Below are positions 44,101 through 54,353 of a DNA stretch of 54,432 nt, piece by piece. The notes beneath the pieces are model-generated. The model was not told the origin of the DNA and did not search any database. It saw only the letters and a program-made list of their open reading frames with translations. How positions within the stretch are numbered: position 1 is the stretch's first letter; each line of letters opens with the position of its first letter. This DNA comes from an uncultured Ruminococcus sp. (GTDB lineage Bacteria; Bacillota_A; Clostridia; Oscillospirales; Ruminococcaceae), in the NCBI GenBank assembly GCA_900315975.1, contig ONBA01000016.1, forward strand, positions 55,450-109,881. The letters are read 5' to 3'. A program made the position numbers and the translations under genes.

Positions 44101-45047
44101 TCGATATCGTACTCAACCCCCTCGGCGTTCCTTCACGAATGAATATCGGACAGGTACTTGAAGTTCACCTCGGTATGGCTTGTAAGGCTCTCGGCTGGCA
44201 CATCATGACCCCTGTATTCGACGGCGCTCACGAGGACGATATCCGTGAATGCTTCAAGATGGCTAACGAGTACGCTCAGGAGCATAAGGACGATATGTTC
44301 GAGCTCAATGCTATGGATAAAGTTATCAACCCGAAGGCTCTCGAATTTACTGAGGATTGTAAATTCACTCTCTACGACGGACGTACCGGTGAGAAGTTCG
44401 ATAACCGTGTAACGGTGGGATATATGTACTACCTCAAGCTCCACCACCTCGTAGACGATAAGATACACGCACGTTCAGTTGGTCCTTACGCTCTCGTAAC
44501 TCAGCAGCCTCTCGGCGGTAAAGCTCAGTTCGGCGGACAGCGTTTCGGTGAGATGGAGGTTTGGGCTCTTGAGGCTTACGGTGCAGCTTATACCCTTCAG
44601 GAAATACTCACTGTCAAGTCTGATGATACGATCGGACGTGTAAACACTTACGAGGCTATCGTTAAGGGTCAGAACGTTCCTACTCCGGGTATTCCTGAGT
44701 CGTTCAAGGTTCTTATCAAGGAAATGCAGTCTCTCTGCCTCGATGTCAAGGTTCTCGACATCAACCAGGAAGAGATCGACCTCAAGCAGAACTTCGACGA
44801 CGATCCGATACCTGCAAGAGATTCATTCTCCGATGAGGACACTGCTGACAGCACAAGCTACTCCGACGACGAGATGGGCGATGCCGGCTTCGGCTTTGAA
44901 GGCGAAGACGACGAATTCGACAGCGTTGGCAAGGACGACGAATTCTCATTCGATGATGATGAGGACGACCTCGGATTCAACGACGAAGACGATGAGAGTG
45001 ACGTTTTTGACAGCTTTGATCTCGGCGACGGCTCCGACGAGGAATAA
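41145..45047 (+). CDS. rpoB: RNA polymerase beta subunit RpoB
   Basis: DNA-directed RNA polymerase beta subunit, 1300 residues. The rifampicin-pocket region reads '[31 protein letters not shown]', with the usual Asp, His and Ser contacts intact. '[14 protein letters not shown]' and '[26 protein letters not shown]' are the conserved C-terminal blocks. The end is an Asp/Glu-rich tail of ~80 residues in place of the usual short end. GGAGG precedes the ATG. It is transcribed from a perfect promoter and followed by rpoC after 50 bases. Confidence 0.97.
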   Translation: MVNVTPKQLGKNVRMSFGKITEPLEMPNLIEVQKNSYKWFREEGLREVFRDMTAITDYNGNLVLNFKDYRFDDTPKYTLAECKSRGATYQVAMRATATLCNKETGAVSESEIYMGDFPLMTDSGTFVINGAERVIVSQLVRSPGVYYAFEKDKTGKDLFNTTVIPNRGAWLEYEMDSNDIVYVRIDKNRKIPITTFIRALGVGSDEEIYELFGEDDRLKQTILQKDQTKNNSDALIDVYKKLRPGEPPTVESAVTHLNNLFFDAKRYDLCRFGRYKYNKKLGIASRLAGHTLSEPVINPMTGEIMAEAGETVSYDKACEIEQAGVYHAFVTVEAKEYFTNDRGETQIRFVEKNVKIIGNGMVDIKGYVDFDAEKYGINEKVSFKVLREILENSADAEELEDNVKKRADELVPKHIILDDIFATISYFINLCEGVGTVDDIDHLGNRRIRSVGELLQNQFRIGYARMERGIRERMNIQTQDVNTLTPQTLINIRPISSAMKEFFCSSPLSQFMDQNNPLAELTHKRRLSALGPGGLSRDRAGFEVRDVHYSHYGRMCPIETPEGPNIGLISYLATFARINEYGFIEAPYRKVDKATGVVTNEVVYMTADTEDNFVVAQANEPLTEDSKLARPRVNARYRSQILEIERDKIDYMDVSPKMVVSVATSMIPFLENDDANRALMGSNMQRQAVPLLKTERPFVGTGMEYKAAVDSGVCVVSDYDGKITYVDADKIHMIDSEGIEHKYELIKFKRSNQGTCVNQRPIVSAGEEVKKGQVLADGPATADGEISLGKNALIGFMTWEGYNYEDAVLLNERLVREDVFTSVHIEEYEIECRDTKLGPEEITRDIPNVGDDALANLDENGIIRIGSEVTSGDILVGKVTPKGETELTAEERLLRAIFGEKAREVRDNSLKVPHGEAGVIVDVKVFTRENCDELSAGVNMRVICYIAQKRKITVGDKMAGRHGNKGVVSRILPEEDMPFLPDGTPLDIVLNPLGVPSRMNIGQVLEVHLGMACKALGWHIMTPVFDGAHEDDIRECFKMANEYAQEHKDDMFELNAMDKVINPKALEFTEDCKFTLYDGRTGEKFDNRVTVGYMYYLKLHHLVDDKIHARSVGPYALVTQQPLGGKAQFGGQRFGEMEVWALEAYGAAYTLQEILTVKSDDTIGRVNTYEAIVKGQNVPTPGIPESFKVLIKEMQSLCLDVKVLDINQEEIDLKQNFDDDPIPARDSFSDEDTADSTSYSDDEMGDAGFGFEGEDDEFDSVGKDDEFSFDDDEDDLGFNDEDDESDVFDSFDLGDGSDEE

Positions 45048-45097
45048 GAACTAATTCATATTCATGAATTTCGCAATAAATTGCAGGAGGTAGCAGT

Positions 45098-48000
45098 TTG
45101 GAATTTACAACTTTTGAATCAATAAAAATTGGTCTTGCGTCTCCGGAACAGATCAGAAGCTGGTCCTACGGCGTTGTTGAAAGACCTGAGACTATAAATT
45201 ACAGAACCCAGAAGCCTGAGAGAGACGGTCTTTTCTGCGAAAGAATATTCGGACCTACTAAGGACTGGGAGTGCCACTGCGGTAAGTTCAAGAAGATACG
45301 CTTCAAGGGCAAGGTCTGCGACCGCTGCGGTGTTGAGGTAACAAGAGCAAGGGTTCGCCGTGAGAGAATGGGTCACATCGAACTCGCAGCTCCCGTATCG
45401 CATATATGGTACTTCAAGGGAACTCCTTCCCGTATCGGACAGGTGCTCGAAGTATCACAGAAGCGCCTTGAAGAAGTTCTCTACTTCACAAAGTATATCG
45501 TAACAGACCCCGGCAACACCGAGCTCGTAAAGAAACAGCTCCTCTCCGAGAAGGAGTACCTCTCATACCTCGAAAAGTACGGCGACGACTTCAAGGCTGA
45601 GATGGGTGCTGAGGCTATAAAGAAGCTCCTCAATGAGTACGACCCCGCAAGATATGATTCACTCAAGAACCGCCTTATCGACATGGGAAAAATATCTCTC
45701 GGCGGTAAAAAGGTTGAGTGCTATAACAATCCTCTTGAGTGCGAGTGCGAGGAATGCCAGAAGTTCGCAGAGCTCAACGATGTTGAGTGGAAAAACAACA
45801 TCGAACTCGTTGCTGACGACCTCAAGGCTGAACTCGTCGGACTTCCTTCCGGACAGAAGAAGGTAAAGCTTCTCAAGAGACTCCAGATAATCGAGGCTTT
45901 CCGCCTTTCCGGCAATAAGCCTGAGTGGATGGTTCTGGACGTTGTTCCGGTAATCCCGCCCGACCTCCGTCCTATGATCATGCTCGACGGCGGACGCTAT
46001 GCAACTTCTGACCTCAATGACCTCTACAGACGTGTTATCAACAGAAATAACCGTCTCAAGAGAATGCTCGAGCTCGACGCTCCTGACATCATCGTTAGAA
46101 ACGAAAAGCGTATGCTCCAGGAAGCTGTTGACGCTCTCATAGACAACGGCAGACACGGCAGAGCTGTTACAGGTCCGAGCAACCGTGCTCTCAAGTCACT
46201 TTCTGATATGCTTAAAGGTAAGCAGGGACGTTTCCGTCAGAACCTTCTCGGTAAGCGTGTTGACTACTCCGGACGTTCAGTTATCGTCGTAGGTCCTGAG
46301 CTTAAAATGTACCAGTGCGGTCTCCCGAAGGAAATGGCTCTCGAACTCTTCAAGCCGTTCGTACTCAAGAGACTCGTTGACAAGAAGGCTATCGCTAACA
46401 TCAAGTCTGCAAGAAAGCTCATCGACCGCGCAGATAATAAGGTATGGGACGCTCTCGAAGACGTTATCAAGGACCACCCTGTAATGCTCAACCGTGCTCC
46501 TACGCTCCACCGTCTCGGTATTCAGGCATTCGAGCCTATCCTCGTAGAAGGCAGAGCTATCAAGCTCCATCCTCTCGTTTGTTCAGCGTTCAACGCTGAC
46601 TTCGACGGCGACCAGATGGCTGTACATCTTCCGCTTTCAGCAGAGGCTCAGGCAGAGGCAAGATTCCTCATGCTCGCCGCTAACAACCTCCTCAAGCCTT
46701 CAGACGGTAAGCCTGTTGCTGTTCCTTCACAGGATATGGTACTCGGTTCTTACTATCTGACTATGGATAAGCCCGGTGAACCCGGCGAGGGAAAGGTGTT
46801 CCGCGATGTGAACGAGGCTCTCATGGCTTACCACGAGCACGATGTTTCACTCCACGCTAATATCAAGGTCAAGATAACAAAGGATATCGGCGACAAGAAG
46901 GTATCCAAGATAATCGACGCTACTGTCGGACGTCTCATATTCAATGAGAATATCCCCCAGAACCTCGGTTACGTTGACAGAACAAATTCTGATAAGCAGT
47001 TCGACCTCGAGGTCGCATTCCTCGTAGGCAAAAAGCAGCTCTCCGATATTATCGAGCGCTGCATAAAGATACATGGTACAACAACTACTTCTGAGGTTCT
47101 TGACCGTATCAAGGCCCTCGGCTACAAGTTCTCAACAAGAGCAGCTCTTACTGTTGCTGTCTGCGACGCTTCTATACCGCCGCAGAAGAAGGAGATACTT
47201 GCTAAGGCTGATGAAGAAGTTGCACGTATCACTGAGGATTACGAGTATGGTTACATTTCCGCTGAGGAGAAGTCCAAGCAGGTAATCGAACTCTGGACTA
47301 ACACCAACGACGAAGTTACTGCCGCTCTGAAGGCAAACTTCGACAGATACAATCCTATCTGGATGATGGCTGACTCCGGTGCCCGTGGTTCTATCTCACA
47401 GATCCGTCAGCTCGCAGGTATGCGCGGACTTATCGCTAATACTTCCGGTGCCGTAATCGAGATCCCGATCAGAGCTAACTACCGTGAAGGTCTTAACATC
47501 CTCGAATACTTCATCGCGTCCCGTGGTGCTCGTAAAGGTCTTGCCGATACAGCGCTCCGTACCGCTGACTCGGGTTACCTTACCCGTCGTCTCGTTGACG
47601 TTTCTCAGGACGTTATTATCCGTGAGGAAGACTGCGGTACTACTGACGGTATCGAAGTATACGAGATCAGAAACGGCAACGAGATCGTTGAGCCTTTCGC
47701 AGAGCGTCTCGTCGGCAGATTCCTCTCTGAGGACCTCCGCGACGATGCAGGCGAACTCATCGTTTCACGCAATAAGCTCATCACTGACGCTGATGCAAAG
47801 AAGATCATTGACGCTGGTGTTGAGAGGATCAAGATCCGTTCAGTCCTCAACTGTAAGGCAAGAAACGGTGTATGTGCAAAGTGCTACGGTGCTAACCTTG
47901 CATTCAATAATATCGTATCAGTCGGCGAAGCTGTCGGCGTAATCGCTGCACAGTCTATCGGTGAGCCTGGTACACAGCTTACCATGAGAACCTTCCATAC

Positions 48001-48820
48001 CGGCGGCGTTGCTTCTGCCGATGCGGAAGATATCACACAGGGTCTTCCCCGTGTCGAGGAACTCTTCGAGAGCAGACGTCCTAAGGGTGCGGCTATCCTC
48101 TCCAAGATCTCAGGTAAGATCCACATTGAAGAAGTCAAGACTACACGTAATATCATCGTTACAAACGATGAGACAGGTGAGTCTGAGAACTATATGATCC
48201 CCTATAACCTCAAGATCCGCGTTCAGGAAGGTGAGCAAATCACCAAGGGAACTCGTCTCACAGAGGGTAACATCTATCCTGCTGATATCCTCAATATCCT
48301 CGGTATTCACGACGTTCAGAACTACATCATCAACGAAGTTCAGAAGGTTTACCGTTTACAGGGTGTTGATATCAACGATAAGCACATCGAAGTTATCGTT
48401 CGTCAGATGCTCAGAAAGGTAAAGGTTGAGGAGTCAGGCAGCAGCTATCTGCTTCCCGGTAACCTCGTTGACAGCAAGGAGATCGACGCTATCAATGAAG
48501 AGCTTCAGGCTCGTATTGATGCAGGTGAGTATGATGTACAGCTCGTACAGACATCTCCTGTACTTCAGGGTATCACAAAGGCATCTTCAAACTCTGACAG
48601 CTTCATGTCAGCAGCTTCATTCCAGGAAACTACTAAGGCTCTCACTGATGCGGCTATCCGCGGTAAGAGCGATAAGCTCCTCGGACTTAAGGAAAACGTT
48701 ATTATCGGTAAGCTTATTCCTGCCGGTACAGGTATGGAATGCTACAGCCACGTTAAGGTAGTTTCTACTGAAACTCCTGCGCCTGAGCATAATCCTGCAA
48801 TAACAAATCCTATCGTATAA
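45098..48820 (+). CDS. rpoC: RNA polymerase beta' subunit RpoC
   Basis: The largest RNA polymerase subunit, 1240 residues, complete. An N-terminal zinc ribbon begins '[20 protein letters not shown]'. The catalytic Mg motif 'NADFDGDQ' is at ~499-506. '[22 protein letters not shown]' and '[19 protein letters not shown]' (trigger loop and bridge-helix region) are conserved. The start is TTG after GCAGGAGGT. It shares the rpoB promoter and ends at an intrinsic terminator. Length is typical of Firmicutes. Confidence 0.97.
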   Translation: MEFTTFESIKIGLASPEQIRSWSYGVVERPETINYRTQKPERDGLFCERIFGPTKDWECHCGKFKKIRFKGKVCDRCGVEVTRARVRRERMGHIELAAPVSHIWYFKGTPSRIGQVLEVSQKRLEEVLYFTKYIVTDPGNTELVKKQLLSEKEYLSYLEKYGDDFKAEMGAEAIKKLLNEYDPARYDSLKNRLIDMGKISLGGKKVECYNNPLECECEECQKFAELNDVEWKNNIELVADDLKAELVGLPSGQKKVKLLKRLQIIEAFRLSGNKPEWMVLDVVPVIPPDLRPMIMLDGGRYATSDLNDLYRRVINRNNRLKRMLELDAPDIIVRNEKRMLQEAVDALIDNGRHGRAVTGPSNRALKSLSDMLKGKQGRFRQNLLGKRVDYSGRSVIVVGPELKMYQCGLPKEMALELFKPFVLKRLVDKKAIANIKSARKLIDRADNKVWDALEDVIKDHPVMLNRAPTLHRLGIQAFEPILVEGRAIKLHPLVCSAFNADFDGDQMAVHLPLSAEAQAEARFLMLAANNLLKPSDGKPVAVPSQDMVLGSYYLTMDKPGEPGEGKVFRDVNEALMAYHEHDVSLHANIKVKITKDIGDKKVSKIIDATVGRLIFNENIPQNLGYVDRTNSDKQFDLEVAFLVGKKQLSDIIERCIKIHGTTTTSEVLDRIKALGYKFSTRAALTVAVCDASIPPQKKEILAKADEEVARITEDYEYGYISAEEKSKQVIELWTNTNDEVTAALKANFDRYNPIWMMADSGARGSISQIRQLAGMRGLIANTSGAVIEIPIRANYREGLNILEYFIASRGARKGLADTALRTADSGYLTRRLVDVSQDVIIREEDCGTTDGIEVYEIRNGNEIVEPFAERLVGRFLSEDLRDDAGELIVSRNKLITDADAKKIIDAGVERIKIRSVLNCKARNGVCAKCYGANLAFNNIVSVGEAVGVIAAQSIGEPGTQLTMRTFHTGGVASADAEDITQGLPRVEELFESRRPKGAAILSKISGKIHIEEVKTTRNIIVTNDETGESENYMIPYNLKIRVQEGEQITKGTRLTEGNIYPADILNILGIHDVQNYIINEVQKVYRLQGVDINDKHIEVIVRQMLRKVKVEESGSSYLLPGNLVDSKEIDAINEELQARIDAGEYDVQLVQTSPVLQGITKASSNSDSFMSAASFQETTKALTDAAIRGKSDKLLGLKENVIIGKLIPAGTGMECYSHVKVVSTETPAPEHNPAITNPIV

Positions 48821-48830
48821 TTAATGCGAA

Positions 48831-48863
48831 AAAACGCTCCTGTTTAAAAGCGGGAGCGTTTAT
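48831..48863 (+). terminator. Intrinsic terminator after rpoC
   Basis: AAACGCTCC/GGAGCGTTT around a ~12-base loop, then ATTTT. Ends the rpoBC transcript. Confidence 0.8.
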
Positions 48864-48908
48864 TTTGTGCTGATTAAATTTTGAAAAACAGGAAAAGGAC
48901 GTTAAAAT

Positions 48909-49712
48909 ATGGGAAACGAAAAGACAAAAAAGAAAAAGCTGCCTTATGTGCTTTTAGTAATTGTTGTTGTCATAGGCGCTGTTGCGGCGCTGATATGTGT
49001 TAATGCTTCAAAAAATATGAAGGTGATGAATGATACCGTTGACGCAGGTTTGCAGACTCTTTCTGAGTGTGCGGAAATAACTCCGCTTGATGCAGGCGAG
49101 TATGAACAAATCAAAATATACGGTCTTATGAAGTTCGATGTTTCACAGTATGAGGTCAAGGACCTCGGTAATCTCTCAGTTATGAAGGTAAACATGGGCT
49201 TCATGCAGATGGTGTCATTCGTTATAACTCCTTATGAGAAGAATATGCCGCTTCTTTCAATGGACTTCATGTATATGTTCGGTAAGCGTAAATCGTATGC
49301 GGAATTCTATGACCTCGTTGAAGATACATCATCTCCCGAATATACAATTGTTCTTGACGCTATCCGCGGTTTCGAGGCTGGATATGCTGATATGGAAAAC
49401 ATCGAAACAGAGCCTGCATGGTACGATGACCTGCTTACTGTTGCCATGCATAAAGCAGGCAAGCGTAATGACGACGACCGCATAAAGGGTATGTTCTGTG
49501 ACGCTATAAGTACTTATATGAACTCTGCAAATGAGCTTGAAAAGCTTGATGACACTGCAAAGAAAAAGAAACTCGAAATAACTCAGGACTACTCCGACAA
49601 CCTTATCTCAAAGGGCGGAGTATCTACAGACGTATTCAAAAAAGCACTCGGTGAGGAAACGACCAAGGACTTCTTTGATAAGGTCTTTTTCGGAACAGAA
49701 TTACATAAATAA
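48909..49712 (+). CDS. Membrane-anchored protein of unknown function
   Basis: A 267-residue protein with a Lys-rich N terminus and one transmembrane helix (~13-33), placing the rest outside the cell. The extracytoplasmic part is mostly helical ('DAIRGFEAGYADMENIETEPAWYDDLL', 'TAKKKKLEITQDYSDNL') and has no motif that I recognise. AAAGGAC precedes the ATG. It follows the rpoC terminator and no clear promoter was found, so read-through or a weak promoter is possible. It ends at a strong bidirectional terminator. Confidence 0.6.
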   Translation: MGNEKTKKKKLPYVLLVIVVVIGAVAALICVNASKNMKVMNDTVDAGLQTLSECAEITPLDAGEYEQIKIYGLMKFDVSQYEVKDLGNLSVMKVNMGFMQMVSFVITPYEKNMPLLSMDFMYMFGKRKSYAEFYDLVEDTSSPEYTIVLDAIRGFEAGYADMENIETEPAWYDDLLTVAMHKAGKRNDDDRIKGMFCDAISTYMNSANELEKLDDTAKKKKLEITQDYSDNLISKGGVSTDVFKKALGEETTKDFFDKVFFGTELHK

Positions 49713-49781
49713 CGAAAAAAGCAGTCCGAAATGTGCGCTGCTCTTAGCGGAACAATTGACAAACCAAACTGAATAGGACTT

Positions 49782-49819
49782 AAAAAGGCAATATCCACAC
49801 ATGGGATATTGCCTTTTTT
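49782..49819. terminator. Bidirectional terminator at the edge of the AT-rich region
   Basis: AAAAAGGCAATATCC/GGATATTGCCTTTTT, 15-bp perfect stem around a 7-base loop, T runs on both strands. It separates the plus-strand 48909 gene from the minus-strand kinase operon. Confidence 0.9.
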
Positions 49820-49855
49820 GAACAGATAAAAAATACCGTCTTACTTAATAATTAT

Positions 49856-50914
49856 TCAGATTTCGATTGTAACTGTAAATGTGCCTTCGATATAAGATGC
49901 GTGGATTTGCCCACCATGTGCTTCAACTATTTTTTTAGCTATCGGCAAACCAAGTCCTCCATTTCCGTTAAAATTTCGTGATTCGTCTATTCGATAGCTT
50001 CTTTCAAATAATTTAGATAATTGATTAGTTGAAATATAGTCGCTTTCATTTGATACTTTTATTGTAGCTTGATTTTTTAAGTTTTCAAGTCTTATTTCAA
50101 TTGTAGTTTGTGGTATTGAATGATAGATAGCATTTTTAATAATGTTTTCTAATGCTCTACATATTTTATTTCCATCTGCACTTATTCTTAAATTGCTTTG
50201 AGATTGAAAAACTATTTCATGATTTGTTTCTTTTAAAACAGGATAGAATTCATCAATTAATTGTTCAATTAATTGATTGATATCTATCTCAGATTTGACT
50301 ATGCTAACGTCTTCAAATGTATATTGAGATAATTCAAAAAATTCGGAAACTAAAGTATTTAACTGTTCAGCTTTTTCAACACTTATACGGGTGTATTTTT
50401 TTCTAATATTCTTAGGAAGTTCTTCCTCATCATTTAGTAACATTAAATACCCTAAAATTGATGTTAAAGGAGTTTTTAAATCATGAGCTATGTTAGAAAT
50501 CATTTCATTTCTTTTTATTTCCGATTCGTCTAAACGAAGCTTCTGGGCTAATAGGATTTCTTTGAGATCCGAATAATCTGGGTCAATACTATTAAATGAA
50601 TTGTTTTCGAAAAAATCAATAATTAATCTTTTTATTTTTTTTGTTTCCGATTTTTTAATCTTTTCTATATATATTTGTGGGATTAATATATAAATAATAA
50701 CAACACCAAAAAGCATTATGGCAAACACAAAGTAAAAGAATAGTCTTAAGCTTTCCCATCCTTGTGAAAAATGTTCAAGCAGTTCATTATATGTAAATTT
50801 CCTTATCTTACCATTAAGAAAAATATCAACAATTAGCCATAGAAAAACAGTTCCAATTCCTGCTACAGCTGCTGCAAATAATATAGTACGTTTTTTATTC
50901 AACTTTATATCCAA
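49856..50914 (-). CDS. Sensor histidine kinase of the AT-rich island
   Basis: A 352-residue membrane sensor kinase. Transmembrane helices lie at ~11-33 and ~57-80 with only a short extracellular loop, as in intramembrane-sensing kinases. The phospho-acceptor His144 lies in 'SNIAHDLKTPLTSILGYL'. The ATPase domain has 'ALENIIKNAI' (N box) and 'GNGGLGLPIAKKIVEAHGG' (G boxes). The start is TTG, overlapping the regulator by 20 bases; a TTG at 50902 is also possible. With the regulator it forms a two-component pair. Confidence 0.88.
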   Translation of the reverse strand: MDIKLNKKRTILFAAAVAGIGTVFLWLIVDIFLNGKIRKFTYNELLEHFSQGWESLRLFFYFVFAIMLFGVVIIYILIPQIYIEKIKKSETKKIKRLIIDFFENNSFNSIDPDYSDLKEILLAQKLRLDESEIKRNEMISNIAHDLKTPLTSILGYLMLLNDEEELPKNIRKKYTRISVEKAEQLNTLVSEFFELSQYTFEDVSIVKSEIDINQLIEQLIDEFYPVLKETNHEIVFQSQSNLRISADGNKICRALENIIKNAIYHSIPQTTIEIRLENLKNQATIKVSNESDYISTNQLSKLFERSYRIDESRNFNGNGGLGLPIAKKIVEAHGGQIHASYIEGTFTVTIEI

Positions 50915-51590
50915 CTCCCCAAACTGTTTTTACATATCTAGGTTTTCCAAGGGGCTCATTCATTTTATCCCTAATATGCCTAATATGAACCATTACAGTT
51001 TTATTTCCTTCATAATATTTCTCTTTCCATACCTTTTCAAATATTTCTTCTGAACTGACAACTTGTCCAGGCTCTGCACAAAGAATCCATAGTATTTCAA
51101 ATTCAGTTGGTGTTAAGAATAGTTCTTCACCGTTGAAAATGCATTTATGTGTGTGTTTATTCATAATTATACCACGATAAGAAATCTCATTTACACACTC
51201 TTCTTTGCTTATTTGCTCATTGTATATTTCAACCCTGCGAAACTGAGATTTGATCCTCGCCATTAACTCTAAAGGATGGAATGGTTTTACAATATAGTCA
51301 TCTGCTCCAATTGATAATCCGTTAATTTTATCAGTGAATTCGTATTTGGCAGACAGTATAATTATTGGAAAATTAAACATTTTTCTGATTTGTCTACATA
51401 CATCAAAACCGTTTATTTTGGGCATCATAATATCAATTATTGCTAAATCTATGGTTTGATTCATTACAGTTTTTATTGCTTGATCACCATCGTAACATTT
51501 TACAACAGAATATCCTTCGTTTTTTAAATATACTTCAATTAGTTCAGCAATCTCTTTATCATCATCTGCAACGAGGACTGTTTTTATCAT
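50895..51590 (-). CDS. OmpR/VanR-type response regulator
   Basis: A 231-residue regulator. The receiver domain has Asp10/11 and the phospho-acceptor Asp53 in 'IIDIMMP'. 'SAKYEF' and 'KPF' complete the active site. The C-terminal winged-helix DNA-binding domain ends 'VHIRHIRDKMNE...VKTVWGVGYKVE'. GAGGTGAT precedes the ATG. It is transcribed from its own promoter inside the lipoprotein end, and it probably controls the ABC genes upstream. Confidence 0.9.
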   Translation of the reverse strand: MIKTVLVADDDKEIAELIEVYLKNEGYSVVKCYDGDQAIKTVMNQTIDLAIIDIMMPKINGFDVCRQIRKMFNFPIIILSAKYEFTDKINGLSIGADDYIVKPFHPLELMARIKSQFRRVEIYNEQISKEECVNEISYRGIIMNKHTHKCIFNGEELFLTPTEFEILWILCAEPGQVVSSEEIFEKVWKEKYYEGNKTVMVHIRHIRDKMNEPLGKPRYVKTVWGVGYKVE

Positions 51591-51608
51591 TCAAATCACC
51601 TCAATTAG

Positions 51609-51637
51609 ATTATACCATAGAGTGAACGCTGATTCAA
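51609..51637 (-). promoter_or_regulatory. Internal promoter of the regulator-kinase pair
   Basis: Minus strand: TTGAAT, 17-base spacer, TATAAT, with TG (TGGTATAAT). It overlaps the stop codon of the lipoprotein gene and lies 19 bases before the regulator ATG, so the two-component genes can be expressed without the ABC genes. Confidence 0.8.
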
Positions 51638-52194
51638 CCCTTTGGTATTATCCTAAAATCTATGCAGTCTTTTTTACCATCATTCCATAAACAAGAATAC
51701 AACTCAACATTGTTTGAATAGTCGTTGCTATAGCTATCTCTTACCTTAGAATAATCAACATTATTAAGACTTTCTATTATTGCATTTTCATTATATTGAA
51801 TGCCAGTGTATTCAGATATGATGTTAACAACATCAAACAGTTCTTCTTTCAATTTATTATTATCAAGTGGATTGGCATCATAAAGTACAAAATAAACCAC
51901 TCCTATTTTTTCTCCTCCAGCTACAATCTGCATATTATCCGACTCCAGAGAGACACGATCTTCTGTTTTATTATAGTCAAAACTGAAGCCATCTTTCCGA
52001 GCAATTGTTTCCCATAGCTCTATACCGTTTAAAGAAAGCCTTGGCATATTATCAAGTGCGTCTTTTTCTTCTTGTACAGCTTGTTCATTATTGCTTTCAG
52101 GTTTTTTATCATTTCTCGTTGAAGTGTAGTTCCGACAACTTGTTTGTGAAAAAACTAATAAAGCTGTAAGAAACATGATGATCTTATTCCTCAT
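51634..52194 (-). CDS. Predicted lipoprotein of the ABC/two-component operon
   Basis: A 186-residue protein. N-terminal signal with lipobox-like 'SQTSC' (Cys20), then a charged Asn/Lys/Glu-rich stalk (~23-47). The globular domain (~50-186) has no motif I recognise. Its start overlaps the ATPase stop by 4 bases (ATGA), so it is translationally coupled. In lantibiotic-immunity operons an extra lipoprotein (LanI-like) is common, which is a possible role here (inference). Confidence 0.7.
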   Translation of the reverse strand: MRNKIIMFLTALLVFSQTSCRNYTSTRNDKKPESNNEQAVQEEKDALDNMPRLSLNGIELWETIARKDGFSFDYNKTEDRVSLESDNMQIVAGGEKIGVVYFVLYDANPLDNNKLKEELFDVVNIISEYTGIQYNENAIIESLNNVDYSKVRDSYSNDYSNNVELYSCLWNDGKKDCIDFRIIPKG

Positions 52195-52826
52195 TTGCTG
52201 ACTCCTCCAATTATTTCGCCGTTATCCATTTCATAAACTTTATCGCAGAGTTTTTCAATATCTCTATCATTATGTGATGTAAGTATTATAGTTGTTCCTT
52301 CCTCTTTCATAGTTAGTATTACATTTGTAATACTCTTACAGCCATCTTTATCAAGTCCGTTAAACGGCTCATCAAGTATAAGAATGTCTGGATATTCCAT
52401 TATAGCTTGAGCGATTCTAAGACGTTGCTTCATGCCAAGCGAGTACTTTCTGTACTTTTTGTCCTTAGCTTCAAATAAGCCTACTATTTTTAGAACATCT
52501 ACTATTCTTTCATCATCTATAATATTATTAATTTCAGCTAATGCTTTGAGGTTATTAAGCCCGCTGAGGTCGCCGATTAAATCGGTTTCTCCTATTATCA
52601 ATCCAGCTTTTTTTATGAATTTTCCATTTCCTATTAGTTTACCTTTCCACCTAACAGTACCGTTTACAGACATATAACCTGCTGCAGCTCGTAAAAGCAT
52701 TGTTTTTCCGCAGCCATTTCTTCCAATAAATCCGCAACAGCTACCGTTTTCAATACATACGTTAATATCTTTAAGTAATGTTTGACCATGAATTTCTTTA
52801 CTAACATTTATCATTTCAAGTGACAT
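52191..52826 (-). CDS. ABC transporter ATP-binding protein
   Basis: A 211-residue ATPase. Walker A is GRNGCGKT (35-42). The signature is 'YSLGMKQRLRIAQAI' (~128-142), the 'SLGMKQR' variant found in BcrA/LanF-type drug and lantibiotic ABC transporters. Walker B is 'ILILDEPFNGLDKDG' (~148). A Q-loop-like 'GETDLIGDL' and H-loop 'LTSHND' are present. It overlaps the downstream lipoprotein by 4 bases and the upstream permease by 11. Confidence 0.88.
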   Translation of the reverse strand: MSLEMINVSKEIHGQTLLKDINVCIENGSCCGFIGRNGCGKTMLLRAAAGYMSVNGTVRWKGKLIGNGKFIKKAGLIIGETDLIGDLSGLNNLKALAEINNIIDDERIVDVLKIVGLFEAKDKKYRKYSLGMKQRLRIAQAIMEYPDILILDEPFNGLDKDGCKSITNVILTMKEEGTTIILTSHNDRDIEKLCDKVYEMDNGEIIGGVSK

Positions 52827-53526
52827 AAACAGTCCTCCTCTTGATTATGAATTTTTCACTATTAATTAAAACAAGGATTATAATTGCAAGAGTCATTATA
52901 TTGTAAAACCAATGAACGCTATTATCATATAACAGAATGTGAAATCTTTCAATATACATATCTGCCATATAAAACATGACTATACAAAGCATTCCAATTA
53001 TCATTGCAATTCCTCCATTATATTTTTGATGGACAATAAAAGATAACCGAGAAATAATTAGCAGAAAAAGAGAATATACGGGAATCATTGTAAATATATG
53101 ATTATCCACTTTGTGTTCTGCACATGAATAAATCGCAATGATATATGATAAAGAATAAACAAGAGAATTAATAATCGGCGTCCCATAAATATATGATAGT
53201 AATTTCCTATATGTTCCATTCCTTGAGCCGATAAAGCAATAGTATTTTTGGGGTAAAAAAAGATAATCTGATGATAAGATCATGCCTAAAAAAAGAAAAA
53301 CTATAGGAAGCATTAATATGGTAACATCTTTTTCGTCTATATAATCCAATATCTTATATTTTTCATTTACGAAGATTACATTTATAATATCATTATTGTT
53401 AAACTTGGTATGATCACCATCATAATAAGCAGATAATTTAATAAGAGCAATATAATATGAAGTGATACCTAATAATACACCTATAAACAAGCAAAGTAAT
53501 GTCCTAACGATTTTTCTTCTTTTCAT
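52816..53526 (-). CDS. ABC transporter permease (second)
   Basis: A 236-residue membrane protein with about six transmembrane segments and a short N terminus (MKRRKIVRTL). Its size and position between the ATPase and another permease fit LanE/LanG-type ABC permeases. There is no clear diagnostic motif. It overlaps both neighbours, so the three are one translational unit. AT-rich and Ile/Phe/Tyr-rich compared with the rest of the window. Confidence 0.7.
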   Translation of the reverse strand: MKRRKIVRTLLCLFIGVLLGITSYYIALIKLSAYYDGDHTKFNNNDIINVIFVNEKYKILDYIDEKDVTILMLPIVFLFLGMILSSDYLFLPQKYYCFIGSRNGTYRKLLSYIYGTPIINSLVYSLSYIIAIYSCAEHKVDNHIFTMIPVYSLFLLIISRLSFIVHQKYNGGIAMIIGMLCIVMFYMADMYIERFHILLYDNSVHWFYNIMTLAIIILVLINSEKFIIKRRTVYVT

Positions 53527-54353
53527 AATATACCATTGTATTTGGAAGATTTGAAACTATATCCAATGATTATAAGTGAAATAATAATAAACGGGATAAG
53601 TGGTATAAAAGTTTCAATCGTTGAATAAGTGGTATTGAAAGCACATACTGAACCAAAAATCTGATACTTATATAAACCCAACATTCCGCCCAATATGTAA
53701 GCATCACAGAGATATAATATCATAGGAATGATTATTACATCATGTTTTTTTCTTGTAGCCAATGCTATACTACAACCAAGAAGTCCAAAAGTAAAACCTA
53801 TCGAAAAGTATATTGTAATACTCATAAAGACAAAAAAGAGATAAGGATGCTTACTATAAAACTCATCTGGAAAAATTGAAGCATATCCACCTATATTTTC
53901 GATTTGAGGGATCATAAAAATTGCACCTATAGAGAAAAACACAATAAAAACCAACGAAATTAAAGCTCCACCTATAAATGAATGATGTAGTATTCCCTTT
54001 ATCAATGCTTTTTTATAATTTCCAAATCTTTGTGGATATGAATAATATCCTTTTAATTCATCACAAAAAGGTATTACTGTTATTAATGAGAAAATTGGAA
54101 AAAGATACACCATATAATTCATTGCCGAATCTATATATCGTTCCCATGTTAGAATACTGATTATAAAACGGTATCTTACGTCATTTTTTTCTTCTACTGA
54201 TGTTATTCCCAAATCCGGAGCAGAGTAATCCATTGTCAAAATTTCAATAAAACAACTAACAAATGCCCATGATATCCATAAAACAATTAGCATCACTATA
54301 AAACTTATAACATTATATTTGTTAAACATTCGAAATTTAGTAATTCTTTTCAT
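53523..54353 (-). CDS. ABC transporter permease (first)
   Basis: A 276-residue membrane protein with about six transmembrane segments and a large early extracytoplasmic loop (~40-80). 'PFCDELKGYYSYPQRFGNYKKALIKG' resembles the coupling-helix region of LanFEG-like permeases. GGAGAAATAA precedes the ATG. It is the first gene of the minus-strand operon visible here; no sure promoter was found in the last ~80 bases. Confidence 0.7.
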   Translation of the reverse strand: MKRITKFRMFNKYNVISFIVMLIVLWISWAFVSCFIEILTMDYSAPDLGITSVEEKNDVRYRFIISILTWERYIDSAMNYMVYLFPIFSLITVIPFCDELKGYYSYPQRFGNYKKALIKGILHHSFIGGALISLVFIVFFSIGAIFMIPQIENIGGYASIFPDEFYSKHPYLFFVFMSITIYFSIGFTFGLLGCSIALATRKKHDVIIIPMILYLCDAYILGGMLGLYKYQIFGSVCAFNTTYSTIETFIPLIPFIIISLIIIGYSFKSSKYNGIL

